From: Pseudomonadota bacterium
GTDB taxonomy: Bacteria; Pseudomonadota; Alphaproteobacteria; Sphingomonadales; Sphingomonadaceae
Length of the DNA stretch: 64,000 nucleotides
Assembly (NCBI GenBank): GCA_023422695.1
Contig: JAFAGN010000234.1
Span: 1-64,000, forward strand
Direction of reading: 5' to 3'
The notes beneath the pieces are model-generated. The model ran no database searches and had not been told where the DNA came from. It saw only the letters and a program-made list of their open reading frames with translations. The position numbers and the translations under genes are program-made. Below are positions 24,298-33,276 of the stretch, piece by piece; the stretch's first letter is position 1; the number at the start of each line of letters is the position of its first letter.

Positions 24298-26676
24298 ATG
24301 CACATCACCCGTATCTTATGGCTTTGCTCCGCGAGCGCGGTAGCAGTCACTACGCCCGCACTCGCTCAGGAGGCTGTGGTCCCGTCGGCTGGCGACGAGA
24401 TCGTCGTCACCGCACAAAAGCGCACTGAGAATGTCCAGGACGTGCCGATCTCGATTAGCGTCGTTTCCGGTGACCAACTCGATCGGGCAGCAATTGTGAA
24501 GTTCGAGGATCTCGGATCGTCGATCCCGAATTTTTCTGTCTCGGCCAATGCCAGCTCAGATACCATCAGCATTCGTGGCATCAACTCGGATGGTCAGCCG
24601 GGGAGCGAGCAATCGGTCGGCGTATATGTCGATGGCGTATATCGCGGTCGCGGCGTCCAGTCCCGGTTTGCATTCCTCGATATCGACCGCATCGAAGTTC
24701 TGCGTGGGCCGCAAGGTACGCTATTCGGCAAAAACACCATTGCCGGCGCGGTCAGCATCACCACCGCAAAACCGACCGATAAGCTAAGTGTCGGCGTTCA
24801 GGGGCTCTACGAATTCAACAATAATGAAATCGATCTGCGCGGCCATGTTTCGGGACCACTCACCGAAAGGCTGCGCGCCCGCGTGGCTGTTCTGTTCAAC
24901 AAGCTCGACAGGGGTTGGGTGACGAATGCGATAACCGATACCGCGATGCCGCAGCGCCGCGATGCCGCTATCCGCGCGTCGCTCGCGTGGGATGCCAGCG
25001 ACAATGTGAGCTTTAATGCCCGCTACGAGCACGGGAATATTCGAGCTCAGGGCGCGCCTTTTGAAATGGTCCGGGTCGGTCCCTCGCTTGCCGCCGCGCA
25101 ATCGCTCTTCAACTTTCCCGGGCTCAACGGCGTCCTCGATGGCGTCACCAGCATCTCGAACAGTCTCAACCCGCTCGCGCGCTTCGGCGTGCCGGATCAG
25201 CCGGTCATGGCGGTCGACGTGATGCAACTTCGCGCGAAGTCCGACGAGGCTTCGCTGCAGGCTGACGTCGATCTCGCAGGCGGAACCCTGACCGCCATCG
25301 CCGCCTATTCCGAGTATCGGTTTCGCCGCGACCAGGACGCCGATTATAATCCGCTTCCATTGGCCCGTTACCTGGACAATGAAGCCTTTCGCCAACAAAG
25401 CGGTGAAATCCGATATGCCAGCGACGCGAACAGGCCATTCTACTTTCTCATCGGCGCTTTTTGGCAGCATGAGAAACTGACCGCCAAAGCGGATGCAAGC
25501 CTCAATTTTCCTTTTATCGATGCGTTCTCGTGCATCGGGGCCGGGAGAACGCCTGGGTGCAGCGCGCTGGCGGCATTCCCCACGCTCACCCGTTCGCTGA
25601 CGCTCGACCAGACCAGCGACACCTGGGCCATATTCGGGCAGGCGACCTATAAGCCGGTTGAAAATTTGGCCATTACGGCGGGGCTTCGCTACGGCAAAAA
25701 TCGCAAACGTGCCTCGCATCTGGGCCAGGTTATCAATCCGGCGACCGGAGCTGTCGTTCCCGAACCCCGGCCCGGCCTGTTTGCGGCGTTACCGCTAGAG
25801 GTGTCGCCGCACTTTTATTCCGATACCTTGTCCAAGGGGACCTGGCTGCCGCAGCTGTCCATTCGCTGGGAGGCCAGCGAAGACGTCAATCTTTATGCGA
25901 GCTATGGTCGCGGATCCAAGGACGGCGGCTTCAACGCCGTGGTTACTTCGGCGAATGTTGCCGATTTTTCCTACCGGCCCGAAACGTCCGACGATTTCGA
26001 ACTTGGCTTCAAGACCCAGTTCGCCGACCGTCGGATCACTTTGAACGTCAACTACTTCAACGTGAAGTTTCAGGATCTGCAAACCACCCAGTTCACCGGC
26101 AGCACCAGCTTTGTCGTCGCTAACGCGGCATCCGCACGTAGCGAGGGGATCGAATTCGATGCGCGTTGGCGGCTAATCGACCAGCTCACCTTGACGGGCG
26201 CCGGCGCTTATACCGATTTCAAGTTCCTCGATTATCGCAACGCCGGTTGCACATCGGCACAAATCGTCGCGGGTGGTTATGCCAATGGCGCCCTATGCGC
26301 GGCGGCCGGGGCCAATGATCTGACGGGACGCTCCAATCAGGATGCGCCCAAATTTACCTTCACCGGAGGATTTCAATTAGCCCAGCCGGTTGGAAGTCTG
26401 GAACTGACCTTCGGCGGCGACGCAGAATATTCCAGCAGCTACTTTGCCGCCGGCGACCTTGATCCCTCCCTTCGGCAGAAGGCTTATACCAAGCTCAACG
26501 CATTTGTGACCGTCGGACCGTCCGATGGCGCGTGGGAGGTCGGTTTTGTCGGTCGTAACCTGACCAACAAGCGAACCTTCTCCTACGGTAACGACACGCC
26601 GCTATTTGCCGGAACCTTTCAGGCGCTCGCGCACCGGGCCCGGACGCTCGCAGTGCGCACGAGCGTAAAATTCTGA
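24298..26676 (+). CDS. TonB-dependent outer-membrane receptor
   Basis: A 792-residue receptor. A signal peptide (ending TPALAQ) is followed by a TonB box-like DEIVVTAQKR, the plug domain (residues about 40-155, with RGPQGTLFGKNTIAGAVSI) and a 22-strand barrel ending in aromatic-rich RTLAVRTSVKF. This subtype is heavily expanded in sphingomonads and takes up large hydrophobic substrates, not only siderophores. Its position in front of the hydratase/ligase operon suggests it imports the cluster A substrate. Start 24298 is preferred because GAGAGG is eight bases upstream; ATG 24292 is too close. Confidence 0.92.
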   Translation: MHITRILWLCSASAVAVTTPALAQEAVVPSAGDEIVVTAQKRTENVQDVPISISVVSGDQLDRAAIVKFEDLGSSIPNFSVSANASSDTISIRGINSDGQPGSEQSVGVYVDGVYRGRGVQSRFAFLDIDRIEVLRGPQGTLFGKNTIAGAVSITTAKPTDKLSVGVQGLYEFNNNEIDLRGHVSGPLTERLRARVAVLFNKLDRGWVTNAITDTAMPQRRDAAIRASLAWDASDNVSFNARYEHGNIRAQGAPFEMVRVGPSLAAAQSLFNFPGLNGVLDGVTSISNSLNPLARFGVPDQPVMAVDVMQLRAKSDEASLQADVDLAGGTLTAIAAYSEYRFRRDQDADYNPLPLARYLDNEAFRQQSGEIRYASDANRPFYFLIGAFWQHEKLTAKADASLNFPFIDAFSCIGAGRTPGCSALAAFPTLTRSLTLDQTSDTWAIFGQATYKPVENLAITAGLRYGKNRKRASHLGQVINPATGAVVPEPRPGLFAALPLEVSPHFYSDTLSKGTWLPQLSIRWEASEDVNLYASYGRGSKDGGFNAVVTSANVADFSYRPETSDDFELGFKTQFADRRITLNVNYFNVKFQDLQTTQFTGSTSFVVANAASARSEGIEFDARWRLIDQLTLTGAGAYTDFKFLDYRNAGCTSAQIVAGGYANGALCAAAGANDLTGRSNQDAPKFTFTGGFQLAQPVGSLELTFGGDAEYSSSYFAAGDLDPSLRQKAYTKLNAFVTVGPSDGAWEVGFVGRNLTNKRTFSYGNDTPLFAGTFQALAHRARTLAVRTSVKF

Positions 26677-26685
26677 GGACGAACA

Positions 26686-27183
26686 ATGACTGACGCAGAC
26701 GCGATGAACAAACCCAAGGGATATTTTGACCGAAGCACGAAAGGGCTGACATTGCCGACGGTTACGGTCACCGTAGAACGCGGGCAAATCCGTTTTTTCG
26801 CCAAAGCTTTGGGAGAAACCGACCCGCTGCATTTCAATGTTGAGGCCGCGGCGGCCGCAGGGCACCCCGACCTTGTTGCACCGCCCAGTTTCTTCATGCC
26901 GATCGAAGCGATGGCGAATGAGGAGCGCTCGCGCCTCGGTCAGTCCTCGCTTATCGATGTGCTGCGCTGCAACTTCCAGCGGTTGCTCCATGGCAATGAA
27001 AACTACATCTATCTCGGGCCGGTCTATGCGGGCGACGAACTTCGGTTCGATACCAGGATTGTCGATTTCTACGAGAAGAAGGGCGGGCTGATGGAGTTTG
27101 TCACCATCGCATCCGAAGTTTCACATGCTGTTCGGGGGCCGTTGATCCGCGCCACTCGTACCCTGCTTCATCGGCTGGGTTAG
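26686..27183 (+). CDS. MaoC-like dehydratase subunit, N-terminal FAS1-type
   Basis: A 165-residue single hot-dog domain of the MaoC dehydratase N-terminal type (TVERGQIRFFAKALGETDPLHF). The catalytic D-x4-H of active hydratases is not preserved (ETDPLHFN in its place), so it probably serves as the non-catalytic half. It begins nine bases after the TonB receptor stop with GAGGA upstream and is followed by the catalytic MaoC gene 22 bases later. The pair resembles heteromeric enoyl-CoA hydratases of steroid side-chain degradation (ChsH1/ChsH2), which have an enlarged pocket for bulky acyl-CoAs. Confidence 0.87.
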   Translation: MTDADAMNKPKGYFDRSTKGLTLPTVTVTVERGQIRFFAKALGETDPLHFNVEAAAAAGHPDLVAPPSFFMPIEAMANEERSRLGQSSLIDVLRCNFQRLLHGNENYIYLGPVYAGDELRFDTRIVDFYEKKGGLMEFVTIASEVSHAVRGPLIRATRTLLHRLG

Positions 27184-27205
27184 ACTAGGAAAGAGGATCA
27201 TATCG

Positions 27206-27619
27206 ATGCAGAACCTTAAGACTGTGCAGGTCGGCGATACGCTACCCGAGACGCGCTTTGGCCCGATAAACCGCACTATGCTCGCCCTTTACGCTGGGGC
27301 ATCGGGGGATCATAACCCCATCCATATCGACAGCGATTATGCGCGAAAGGCGGGGCTTCCAGACGTCTTCGCGCAAGGGATGCTTTCGTTTGGCGGTTTG
27401 GCGCAGATCGTGACGCGCTGGGCGGGTATCGGGCGCCTGCGCAGCTTTGGTACCCGCTTTGTCTCGATGACCCAGGTGCATGATTTGATAGCCTGCACGG
27501 GAACCGTGACCGAAAAATTTGAAGAAGCTGGCGAGACCCGGCTGCGCATTGAGGTCGTGGCTCAAGCTCAGGATGGGCGTCAAACTTTGGCGGGTGAAGC
27601 CGTCGTCGCGGTCGACTGA
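27206..27619 (+). CDS. MaoC-like enoyl-CoA hydratase, catalytic subunit
   Basis: A 137-residue hot-dog protein with the hydratase signature YAGASGDHNPIHID, where Asp35 and His40 are the catalytic pair. It would hydrate trans-2-enoyl-CoA to an (R)-3-hydroxyacyl-CoA together with the preceding non-catalytic subunit. GAGGA precedes the ATG, and its TGA is one base before the acyl-CoA ligase ATG, so the three are probably co-translated. The (R) stereochemistry fits the HSD17B4-like dehydrogenase two genes on. Confidence 0.9.
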   Translation: MQNLKTVQVGDTLPETRFGPINRTMLALYAGASGDHNPIHIDSDYARKAGLPDVFAQGMLSFGGLAQIVTRWAGIGRLRSFGTRFVSMTQVHDLIACTGTVTEKFEEAGETRLRIEVVAQAQDGRQTLAGEAVVAVD

Positions 27620-27620
27620 T

Positions 27621-29162
27621 ATGCTGCTCATCCAGGCCATACGACGCAATGCCGCTTTCCGGCCCAAAGCCATCGCTACCATTGATGGTAGCGAGGAACG
27701 CAGCTGGGACGAGTTCGTCGATCGCGTCGCGCGTGCGGCCGACGGTTTCCGGCAGCTGGGGATAAACGCGGGCGACCGGGTTGGCATCTTGGCGCTCAAC
27801 AGCGCCCATTACCTCGAAGCGCAGTTTGCGGTATGGTGGCTGGGCGCCATTCTGGTGCCGATGAATATCCGCTGGTCGGTTGAAGAAAATCTCTACAGCA
27901 TTCGCGATGCGGGCATTGAGACGCTCATTTTCGACGAAGCTTTTGCCGCCACGGCCGCGGCAATCGTCGCCCAAGATGCCGACATGCGACAAGTGTTTCT
28001 CGGCGGCCATTCCGGCAAAGAATTGACCTCATTCGAAGACGTCATTTCGCGTGGTCAGCCGCTGGCTGCATGTGACGTGTCGGTCGATAGCTTGGCCGGC
28101 ATCTATTATACGGGCGGAACGACAGGGTTTCCCAAAGGGGTCATGCTTTCGCACCAGGCGTTGTGGGCGGCAGCCGTTGGCATCGTTTTAGCCAACCGCA
28201 TGACGTCCGATGCACGCATGTTGCACGCCACGCCCATGTTTCACCTCGCTGATGGCGGGATGTCGCATGGAGCGATGATCATGGGCGCAACGCACGTGTT
28301 TGTCCCGCGCTTTGACGCTTCTGAAGTTGTTCGCACGATCGATAGCTGCGAGGTAACCGATGTGCTGCTCGTGCCCACCATGATCGGCATGCTGCAAAAT
28401 TGCGAAGAATATACGCCCGAGCGATTAAGCAGCGTGCGGACCCTCTGTTTCGGTGCTTCCCCAATTCCCGCGCCGATTCTGGCCAAACTGCAAGCCGATC
28501 TGCCGGACGTTCAGCTTCTGCATGTCTATGGGCAAACGGAGATGGGGCCGACGATAAGCTTTCTCGACCCCCTGTTCCAAAAGGCCGGCGGCCCCAAAGC
28601 ACTTTCGGTAGGTCAGCCTTTTGCCTGCGTCGAAGTCAAGATCGTCGACGATCGGGGCGAGGAGGTGGGAGCCAACGTCGCGGGGGAAATCATGGCGCGC
28701 GGCCCCTGTGCCATGAGCGGATATTGGAACAAGCCCGAAGATACCGCCAAAACTCTGGTGGATGGCTGGGTTCGCACGGGCGATATCGCATACAAGGATG
28801 AAGACGGCTTTCTGTTCATCTGCGATCGGTTGAAAGACATGATTATCACCGGCGGCGAGAATGTGTTCTGCGCCGAAGTGGAGAATGCCGTTGCCGCGCA
28901 TCCCGCCGTCGATCAGGTCGCTGTCATCGGTGTGCCCGATTCGGATTATGGCGAGCGAGTCCATGCAGTGATTGTCGTCAAAGCAGGGCAAACTGTCACA
29001 GCGGATGAGTTGAAGGAGCACTGCAAAACTTTGATCGCCAATTACAAATGTCCTCGTTCTATAGAGCTGCGCGACGCGCTCCCGGTCTCCGGTGCGGGCA
29101 AAATATTAAAACGGGAACTGCGTGGGCCTTTTTGGGCCGGTCACGACCGCGCCGTTCACTGA
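27621..29162 (+). CDS. acyl-CoA ligase (AMP-forming)
   Basis: A 513-residue ANL-superfamily adenylating enzyme. It has the P-loop-like YYTGGTTGFPKG (about 162-173), the A5-type YGQTEMGP, the A7 hinge VRTGDIAY, and the C-terminal lysine loop ending PVSGAGKILKRELR with the conserved acylation Lys. It activates a carboxylic acid to acyl-CoA at the start of a beta-oxidation round. The start at 27621 is one base after the hydratase stop; upstream in-frame codons lie in the hydratase gene. The substrate is inferred to be a branched or ring-bearing acid. Confidence 0.92.
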   Translation: MLLIQAIRRNAAFRPKAIATIDGSEERSWDEFVDRVARAADGFRQLGINAGDRVGILALNSAHYLEAQFAVWWLGAILVPMNIRWSVEENLYSIRDAGIETLIFDEAFAATAAAIVAQDADMRQVFLGGHSGKELTSFEDVISRGQPLAACDVSVDSLAGIYYTGGTTGFPKGVMLSHQALWAAAVGIVLANRMTSDARMLHATPMFHLADGGMSHGAMIMGATHVFVPRFDASEVVRTIDSCEVTDVLLVPTMIGMLQNCEEYTPERLSSVRTLCFGASPIPAPILAKLQADLPDVQLLHVYGQTEMGPTISFLDPLFQKAGGPKALSVGQPFACVEVKIVDDRGEEVGANVAGEIMARGPCAMSGYWNKPEDTAKTLVDGWVRTGDIAYKDEDGFLFICDRLKDMIITGGENVFCAEVENAVAAHPAVDQVAVIGVPDSDYGERVHAVIVVKAGQTVTADELKEHCKTLIANYKCPRSIELRDALPVSGAGKILKRELRGPFWAGHDRAVH

Positions 29163-29189
29163 GCGTCATTTTATCCAAGGAGATTATTT

Positions 29190-30104
29190 ATGGACCTGCG
29201 TTACGACGGGCGAGTTGTGGTGGTGACCGGAGCCGGCAATGGTTTGGGCAAATGCCATGCGCTCGAATTTGCAAAACGCGGCGCACAGGTGGTTGTGAAC
29301 GATTTGGGCGGTGCCGGAGATGGCAGCGGCCTTGATGGCAGCGTCGCGGCGCAGGTCGTGAAAGAAATCGAGGCTTTCGGCGGCAGAGCCGTGGCCAACA
29401 CCGACAGCGTAGAAGATGGAGCGCGCATCATCGAGCAAGCCATGGACGTCTTTGGCAAGGTCGATGTTCTTGTGAACAACGCGGGCATCTTGCGCGACAC
29501 CGCGTTCCACAAGATGGACGATGCATCATGGGACGTCATCTATCGGGTGCATTTGCTCGGAGCCTTTCGCACGACCAGGGCCGCGTGGGATTGTATGCGC
29601 GGGGCCGGATATGGACGCATCTTGATGACGACCTCGGCTGCGGGAATTTACGGGAATTTCGGGCAATCAAACTACTCGGCCGCCAAATTGGGGATCCTCG
29701 GGCTGGCCAATTCGCTGGCGGTCGAAGGGGGCGCTAAGGGTGTCTATACCAACACGATCGCGCCTACCGCGGCCTCGCGGCTCACCGCGACGGTTATGCC
29801 GCAAGCGATGCTCGACGCTCTGAAACCCGAATATGTTACCCCGCTTGCCACGCTACTGTGTCATGAGAGTTCATCGGAGAATGGTGGTCTGTTTGAGGTC
29901 GGGGGAGGCTGGATTGCGAAGCTCCGTTGGGAACAGGCCAGGGGCGCGATGTTTGCGCCCGGTACGATGACCGCCGAAGCGCTGACCGACCGTTGGCAGG
30001 AGGTCGTATCTTTCGAGGACTCCCGGCACCCGGCAAGCATACAGGACACGTTGAAAACGCTTGGCGAGACGATCGGCATGCAATTTGGATTGTCGGTTCA
30101 ATAG
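29190..30104 (+). CDS. (3R)-hydroxyacyl-CoA dehydrogenase, HSD17B4/MFE-2-like SDR
   Basis: A 304-residue short-chain dehydrogenase resembling the N-terminal part of peroxisomal multifunctional enzyme 2. The Rossmann motif is TGAGNGLG (13-20); the catalytic set is Ser149, Tyr162 and Lys166 (QSNYSAAKLG). The long C-terminal extension after residue 250 is also typical of the MFE-2 dehydrogenase part. It would oxidise the (R)-3-hydroxyacyl-CoA made by the MaoC pair, giving the 3-oxoacyl-CoA for the SCP-x thiolase. AAGGAGA precedes the ATG. It is the last gene of the operon. Confidence 0.92.
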   Translation: MDLRYDGRVVVVTGAGNGLGKCHALEFAKRGAQVVVNDLGGAGDGSGLDGSVAAQVVKEIEAFGGRAVANTDSVEDGARIIEQAMDVFGKVDVLVNNAGILRDTAFHKMDDASWDVIYRVHLLGAFRTTRAAWDCMRGAGYGRILMTTSAAGIYGNFGQSNYSAAKLGILGLANSLAVEGGAKGVYTNTIAPTAASRLTATVMPQAMLDALKPEYVTPLATLLCHESSSENGGLFEVGGGWIAKLRWEQARGAMFAPGTMTAEALTDRWQEVVSFEDSRHPASIQDTLKTLGETIGMQFGLSVQ

Positions 30105-30671
30105 TCGTCGTTCGCTCTTCGGGCCTTTGGCTGACCCGCGCGGTCATCGGCCCGGGTAAGCCAGGAGAGGGAGGTCTGATCGGATCCGCGAACCATGTTT
30201 GATTTAGCCGAGGGTCGATGCGACGCTCCGCCGTGTGTGTCCGCTGCACAGAAATAACGACTGGCACGAACGGTTGTAGTAACCGAAGCAACCGATGTAG
30301 TCCGGCCTTTTAGCGCGGCGACAATGCTGGTCATCGTTCGCGCTGGACGCACGTCGGCTGCTGCTCGATCTCAAACTGCCAGAAGTCCTCGGCTCGCGGT
30401 GTAGGGCGTACGGGCCAGCAAAGTCGGGAATCTGATTACGTCGCGCAATTAGTGGCGCTGCGTCTCCTTCGAGAACCAACGCATGGTCTGGTTCAGGTGC
30501 GGGCATAAGCTTGTTGATGATTCGATTCTTGGTTGAAGGAGCCGAAAACGTAGGCCTACGTTGCACCGCAAGATCGCCCTTAATATCACCCCAGGACTAG
30601 GCCCGCGCTCCGCGAATTTACGCCGCGAATTGTGCCAACTGTTCTGACGACGGACAACTCAGACAACAGTG
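30105..30671. other. 567-base gene-free stretch with a 16-base palindrome
   Basis: No coding frame here carries recognisable motifs. The one clear structure is the perfect palindrome AACGTAGGCCTACGTT at 30547-30562, about 110 bases beyond the 3' end of the minus-strand Crp/Fnr gene and 440 bases beyond the SDR. The stretch has many stop codons and may be the remains of a lost gene or insertion. Confidence 0.45.
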
Positions 30672-31406
30672 TTAGCCATTTGCAATAAGCTTCAAGCCGT
30701 TCAGATCGCAAAGCTCTATCTTTCCATAACCGACACGGACAAGACCGTCTCGCTCGAAAGCGGATAAATGCAGATTGACGGTCTTGCGAGTGACACCAAT
30801 CATTTCACCAAGCATCTCTTGACTGATATTGATCATCGGAACTTCGGCTACAGGACTGTCCCCGACCGTTGCCAGAAGGCGTGCAGCAATGCGCTCGCGC
30901 GGGCGAAGCGAGATCACTTCTGCGGCCATGCGTAATGCGCGACGCACATGAGCATAAGCAAATCCAGCAATCGCGCGCCAGATTTCGGGCGAATCGATTG
31001 CGATCCGGTCTAGCGCGCTTTCGGACACCTCTAGCAAGATGCTTGGTTGTGCGCAGACGGCGGTAACGAGCCGTGGACCGCCGCTATAGCGTGTTGCATG
31101 GCCCAGCACCGAGCCGGGTTCGGCAAAGCCAATCATCACCTCGCGATCGCCAGGCGCGGCGCAAAAGGACTGTAACAAGCCGTCAATGACCACAAAAAGC
31201 CCGTTGCGATCATCGCCTTCGGCCTGGGCCCATTCACCGATGTTGAGGTACACAAGTCTTCCTTCGGTTACCAGTTTTCCGATCAAATCGGCCGAAAAAT
31301 CTTTCAGCCATTCAGCCTCCCGCAGCACCTGCAGCGCCTGATACCGTTCCATTTTTTTCATCGCTGAATTGTAACTATCGTAACGGTTTGTCGCAAGGCT
31401 TTGCAC
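30672..31406 (-). CDS. Crp/Fnr family transcriptional regulator
   Basis: A 244-residue regulator with an N-terminal cyclic-nucleotide-type beta barrel (GLFVVIDGLLQSFC, GSVLGHATRYSGGP) and a C-terminal Crp-type winged helix (ISQEMLGEMIGVTRKTVNLHLSAFERDGLV). It lacks the four-Cys cluster of true Fnr. The start is uncertain: GTG 31406 has a good GAGGAT, but a TTGCGA-17-TACAAT promoter on the minus strand (31368-31396) would start near 31361, favouring ATG 31361 or 31352. It is divergent from the AtuA-like gene and probably regulates that operon. Confidence 0.87.
   Translation of the reverse strand: MQSLATNRYDSYNSAMKKMERYQALQVLREAEWLKDFSADLIGKLVTEGRLVYLNIGEWAQAEGDDRNGLFVVIDGLLQSFCAAPGDREVMIGFAEPGSVLGHATRYSGGPRLVTAVCAQPSILLEVSESALDRIAIDSPEIWRAIAGFAYAHVRRALRMAAEVISLRPRERIAARLLATVGDSPVAEVPMINISQEMLGEMIGVTRKTVNLHLSAFERDGLVRVGYGKIELCDLNGLKLIANG
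31368..31396 (-). promoter_or_regulatory. sigma70-like promoter for the Crp/Fnr gene
   Basis: On the minus strand TTGCGA (31391-31396) and TACAAT (31368-31373) are separated by 17 bases, a near-consensus spacing. The predicted start is within a few bases of ATG 31361, so the transcript would be leaderless or nearly so, unless the longer GTG form is read from another promoter. Confidence 0.45.
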
Positions 31407-31445
31407 TACCCATCCTCACATAAGCATAAGCGTAGAGGATAGGTC

Positions 31446-33275
31446 ATGGCTGCGACGCCTAGCGATGCGAAGGTGATAAGAATCGGCGGCGCAACGGCCT
31501 CTTTCTCCGACACTGCGCTCTCTGTCCCCCAATTGCTTGAAGGCGGACAGCTCGACTATCTGATTTTTGATTATCTTGCCGAAGGATCGATGGGCATTTT
31601 TGGGCGGTCGCAAGCCGCCGATGCGAATGCGGGATATGGGACCGAATTTTTGACGGTGCATGTCGGACCGCATCTGCAAACAATTGAGTCACAAGGTCTG
31701 AAAGTCGTTGCCAATGCTGGAGGCGTCAATCCTTCAGGACTTGCTGCCGCGCTTGAACAACTGATCGAGGACGAAGGTCTTACGCTAAAAGTGGCCTTTG
31801 TCGCGGGCGATGACCTACGCGATCGCGTCAGCAGCTTACGCGCCACAGGATATCGTGACATGTTCGTCGGCAGTCCCTTTCCAGCTAATATCGTCAGTGC
31901 CAACGCTTATCTTGGAGCCTTTCCGATCGCCGCCGCGCTTTCCAAAGGCGCGGATATTGTGATCACCGGACGCGTCGTCGACAGCGCCGTCGTTCTGGGG
32001 CCGCTTATTCACGAATTTGGCTGGGGCAAGGATGACCTGGATTTGCTCGCGGCGGGAACGCTGGCAGGTCATTTGCTTGAATGCGGGGCGCAGGTCACCG
32101 GCGGCACTTTCACCGATTGGCGCGACGTCCCCGATTGGGCCAATATCGGCTTCCCAATCGGCGAATGTCATGCCGATGGCAGCGTGGTGATCACCAAGCC
32201 CGACGGAACAGGCGGGTTGGTCTCAATCGGAACTGTGGCCGAGCAGATTCTCTACGAAGTGAGTGATCCTGGCGATTATATCGTGGCTGATGTTCGCTGC
32301 GATTTTCGCGAGGTGAAGCTTGAGCAGATTGCGCCTAATCGCGTGCGAGTTAGCGGTGCGAAAGGGCGCCCACCGACCGATTCCTACAAAGCGTGCATCA
32401 CCTTTGACGAAGGCTGGCGAACTATCGCGTATCAGCCGATCATTGGCGAGGAAGCCATTGAAAAGGCTTCACGGCAGGCGGAAGCGTTGGTTGCCCGTGG
32501 GCGGACGCTCCTGCGCGCGCACAATCTTCCCGATTTTACACGTACCGAGACGGTGATGATCGGCAACGAAGCCAGTTTTGGCGCGCACGCAATCTCGGGC
32601 GGTTGTCGCGAGGTGATCTGCAAGATCGTTGTCGATCATCCCGACCGCGAGGGCGCGGGGCTATTTGCGCGCGAACAATGGGCGGGCATTTCGGGCATGT
32701 CGGTAGGCACCTCGATCAATCTGGCCACCCAAGTGCTCCCGATGACCGGCGTGTTCCTATTTTTGATCGACAAAAAGGGGATCATGCCCCTGATGACAAT
32801 AGATGGCGTCACACAGGAAGTGCCAGCAGCCAAGGGAATACCCGTTCAGCTGCACCAGTCCGCCAGCGCAATCCCCCAACCCGAACATTCCCCGGCTGGC
32901 GTCGAAGTGGATCTCGTTCGGATGGCATGGGCGCGAAGTGGTGACAAAGGGCATTTGTTTAACGTCGCGGTCATTGCGCGAAAACCCGAATATCTTCCTT
33001 ATCTGCGCGCGGCGCTGTCGGAAGAAGCCGTGGGAGAATGGTATAGTCACCTGGGACCTGACGGGCGGGCTCCGCGTGTCGATCGCTATGAAGCACCAGG
33101 CCTCTACGCCCTGAATTTCGTAATCCACGACGCGCTGACCGGCGGGATCAATGCCAGCACCCGCCTCGATCCTGCGGCTAAAGGTATGGCGCAAATGTTG
33201 CTGCGTTTCCCGATCCGCGTTCCCTCAGCCCTTGCCGCCGAATTCCCTGACGCCCTCAGGTTTTCTGGAGTCTGA
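31446..33275 (+). CDS. AtuA-like (acyclic terpene utilisation) protein, DUF1446
   Basis: A 609-residue protein of the DUF1446/AtuA family. The first 450 residues contain family blocks such as IGGATASFSDTALSVPQLL, TEFLTVHVGPHL and VVDSAVVLGPLIHEFGWG; the last 100 (VRMAWARSGDKGHLFNVAVIARKPEYLP) match the short domain that often follows or stands alone as a companion. AtuA is needed for citronellol/geraniol catabolism in Pseudomonas, but its chemistry is not established. The geranyl-CoA carboxylase genes AtuC/AtuF are absent here, so the role must differ from that pathway. GAGGATAG precedes the ATG. Confidence 0.85.
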   Translation: MAATPSDAKVIRIGGATASFSDTALSVPQLLEGGQLDYLIFDYLAEGSMGIFGRSQAADANAGYGTEFLTVHVGPHLQTIESQGLKVVANAGGVNPSGLAAALEQLIEDEGLTLKVAFVAGDDLRDRVSSLRATGYRDMFVGSPFPANIVSANAYLGAFPIAAALSKGADIVITGRVVDSAVVLGPLIHEFGWGKDDLDLLAAGTLAGHLLECGAQVTGGTFTDWRDVPDWANIGFPIGECHADGSVVITKPDGTGGLVSIGTVAEQILYEVSDPGDYIVADVRCDFREVKLEQIAPNRVRVSGAKGRPPTDSYKACITFDEGWRTIAYQPIIGEEAIEKASRQAEALVARGRTLLRAHNLPDFTRTETVMIGNEASFGAHAISGGCREVICKIVVDHPDREGAGLFAREQWAGISGMSVGTSINLATQVLPMTGVFLFLIDKKGIMPLMTIDGVTQEVPAAKGIPVQLHQSASAIPQPEHSPAGVEVDLVRMAWARSGDKGHLFNVAVIARKPEYLPYLRAALSEEAVGEWYSHLGPDGRAPRVDRYEAPGLYALNFVIHDALTGGINASTRLDPAAKGMAQMLLRFPIRVPSALAAEFPDALRFSGV

Positions 33276-33276
33276 A

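Noticed and set aside
30204..30566. 120-codon minus-strand frame in the gap before the Crp/Fnr gene
   Set aside because: No recognisable motif or start signal; I considered a transposase remnant but found no DDE pattern.
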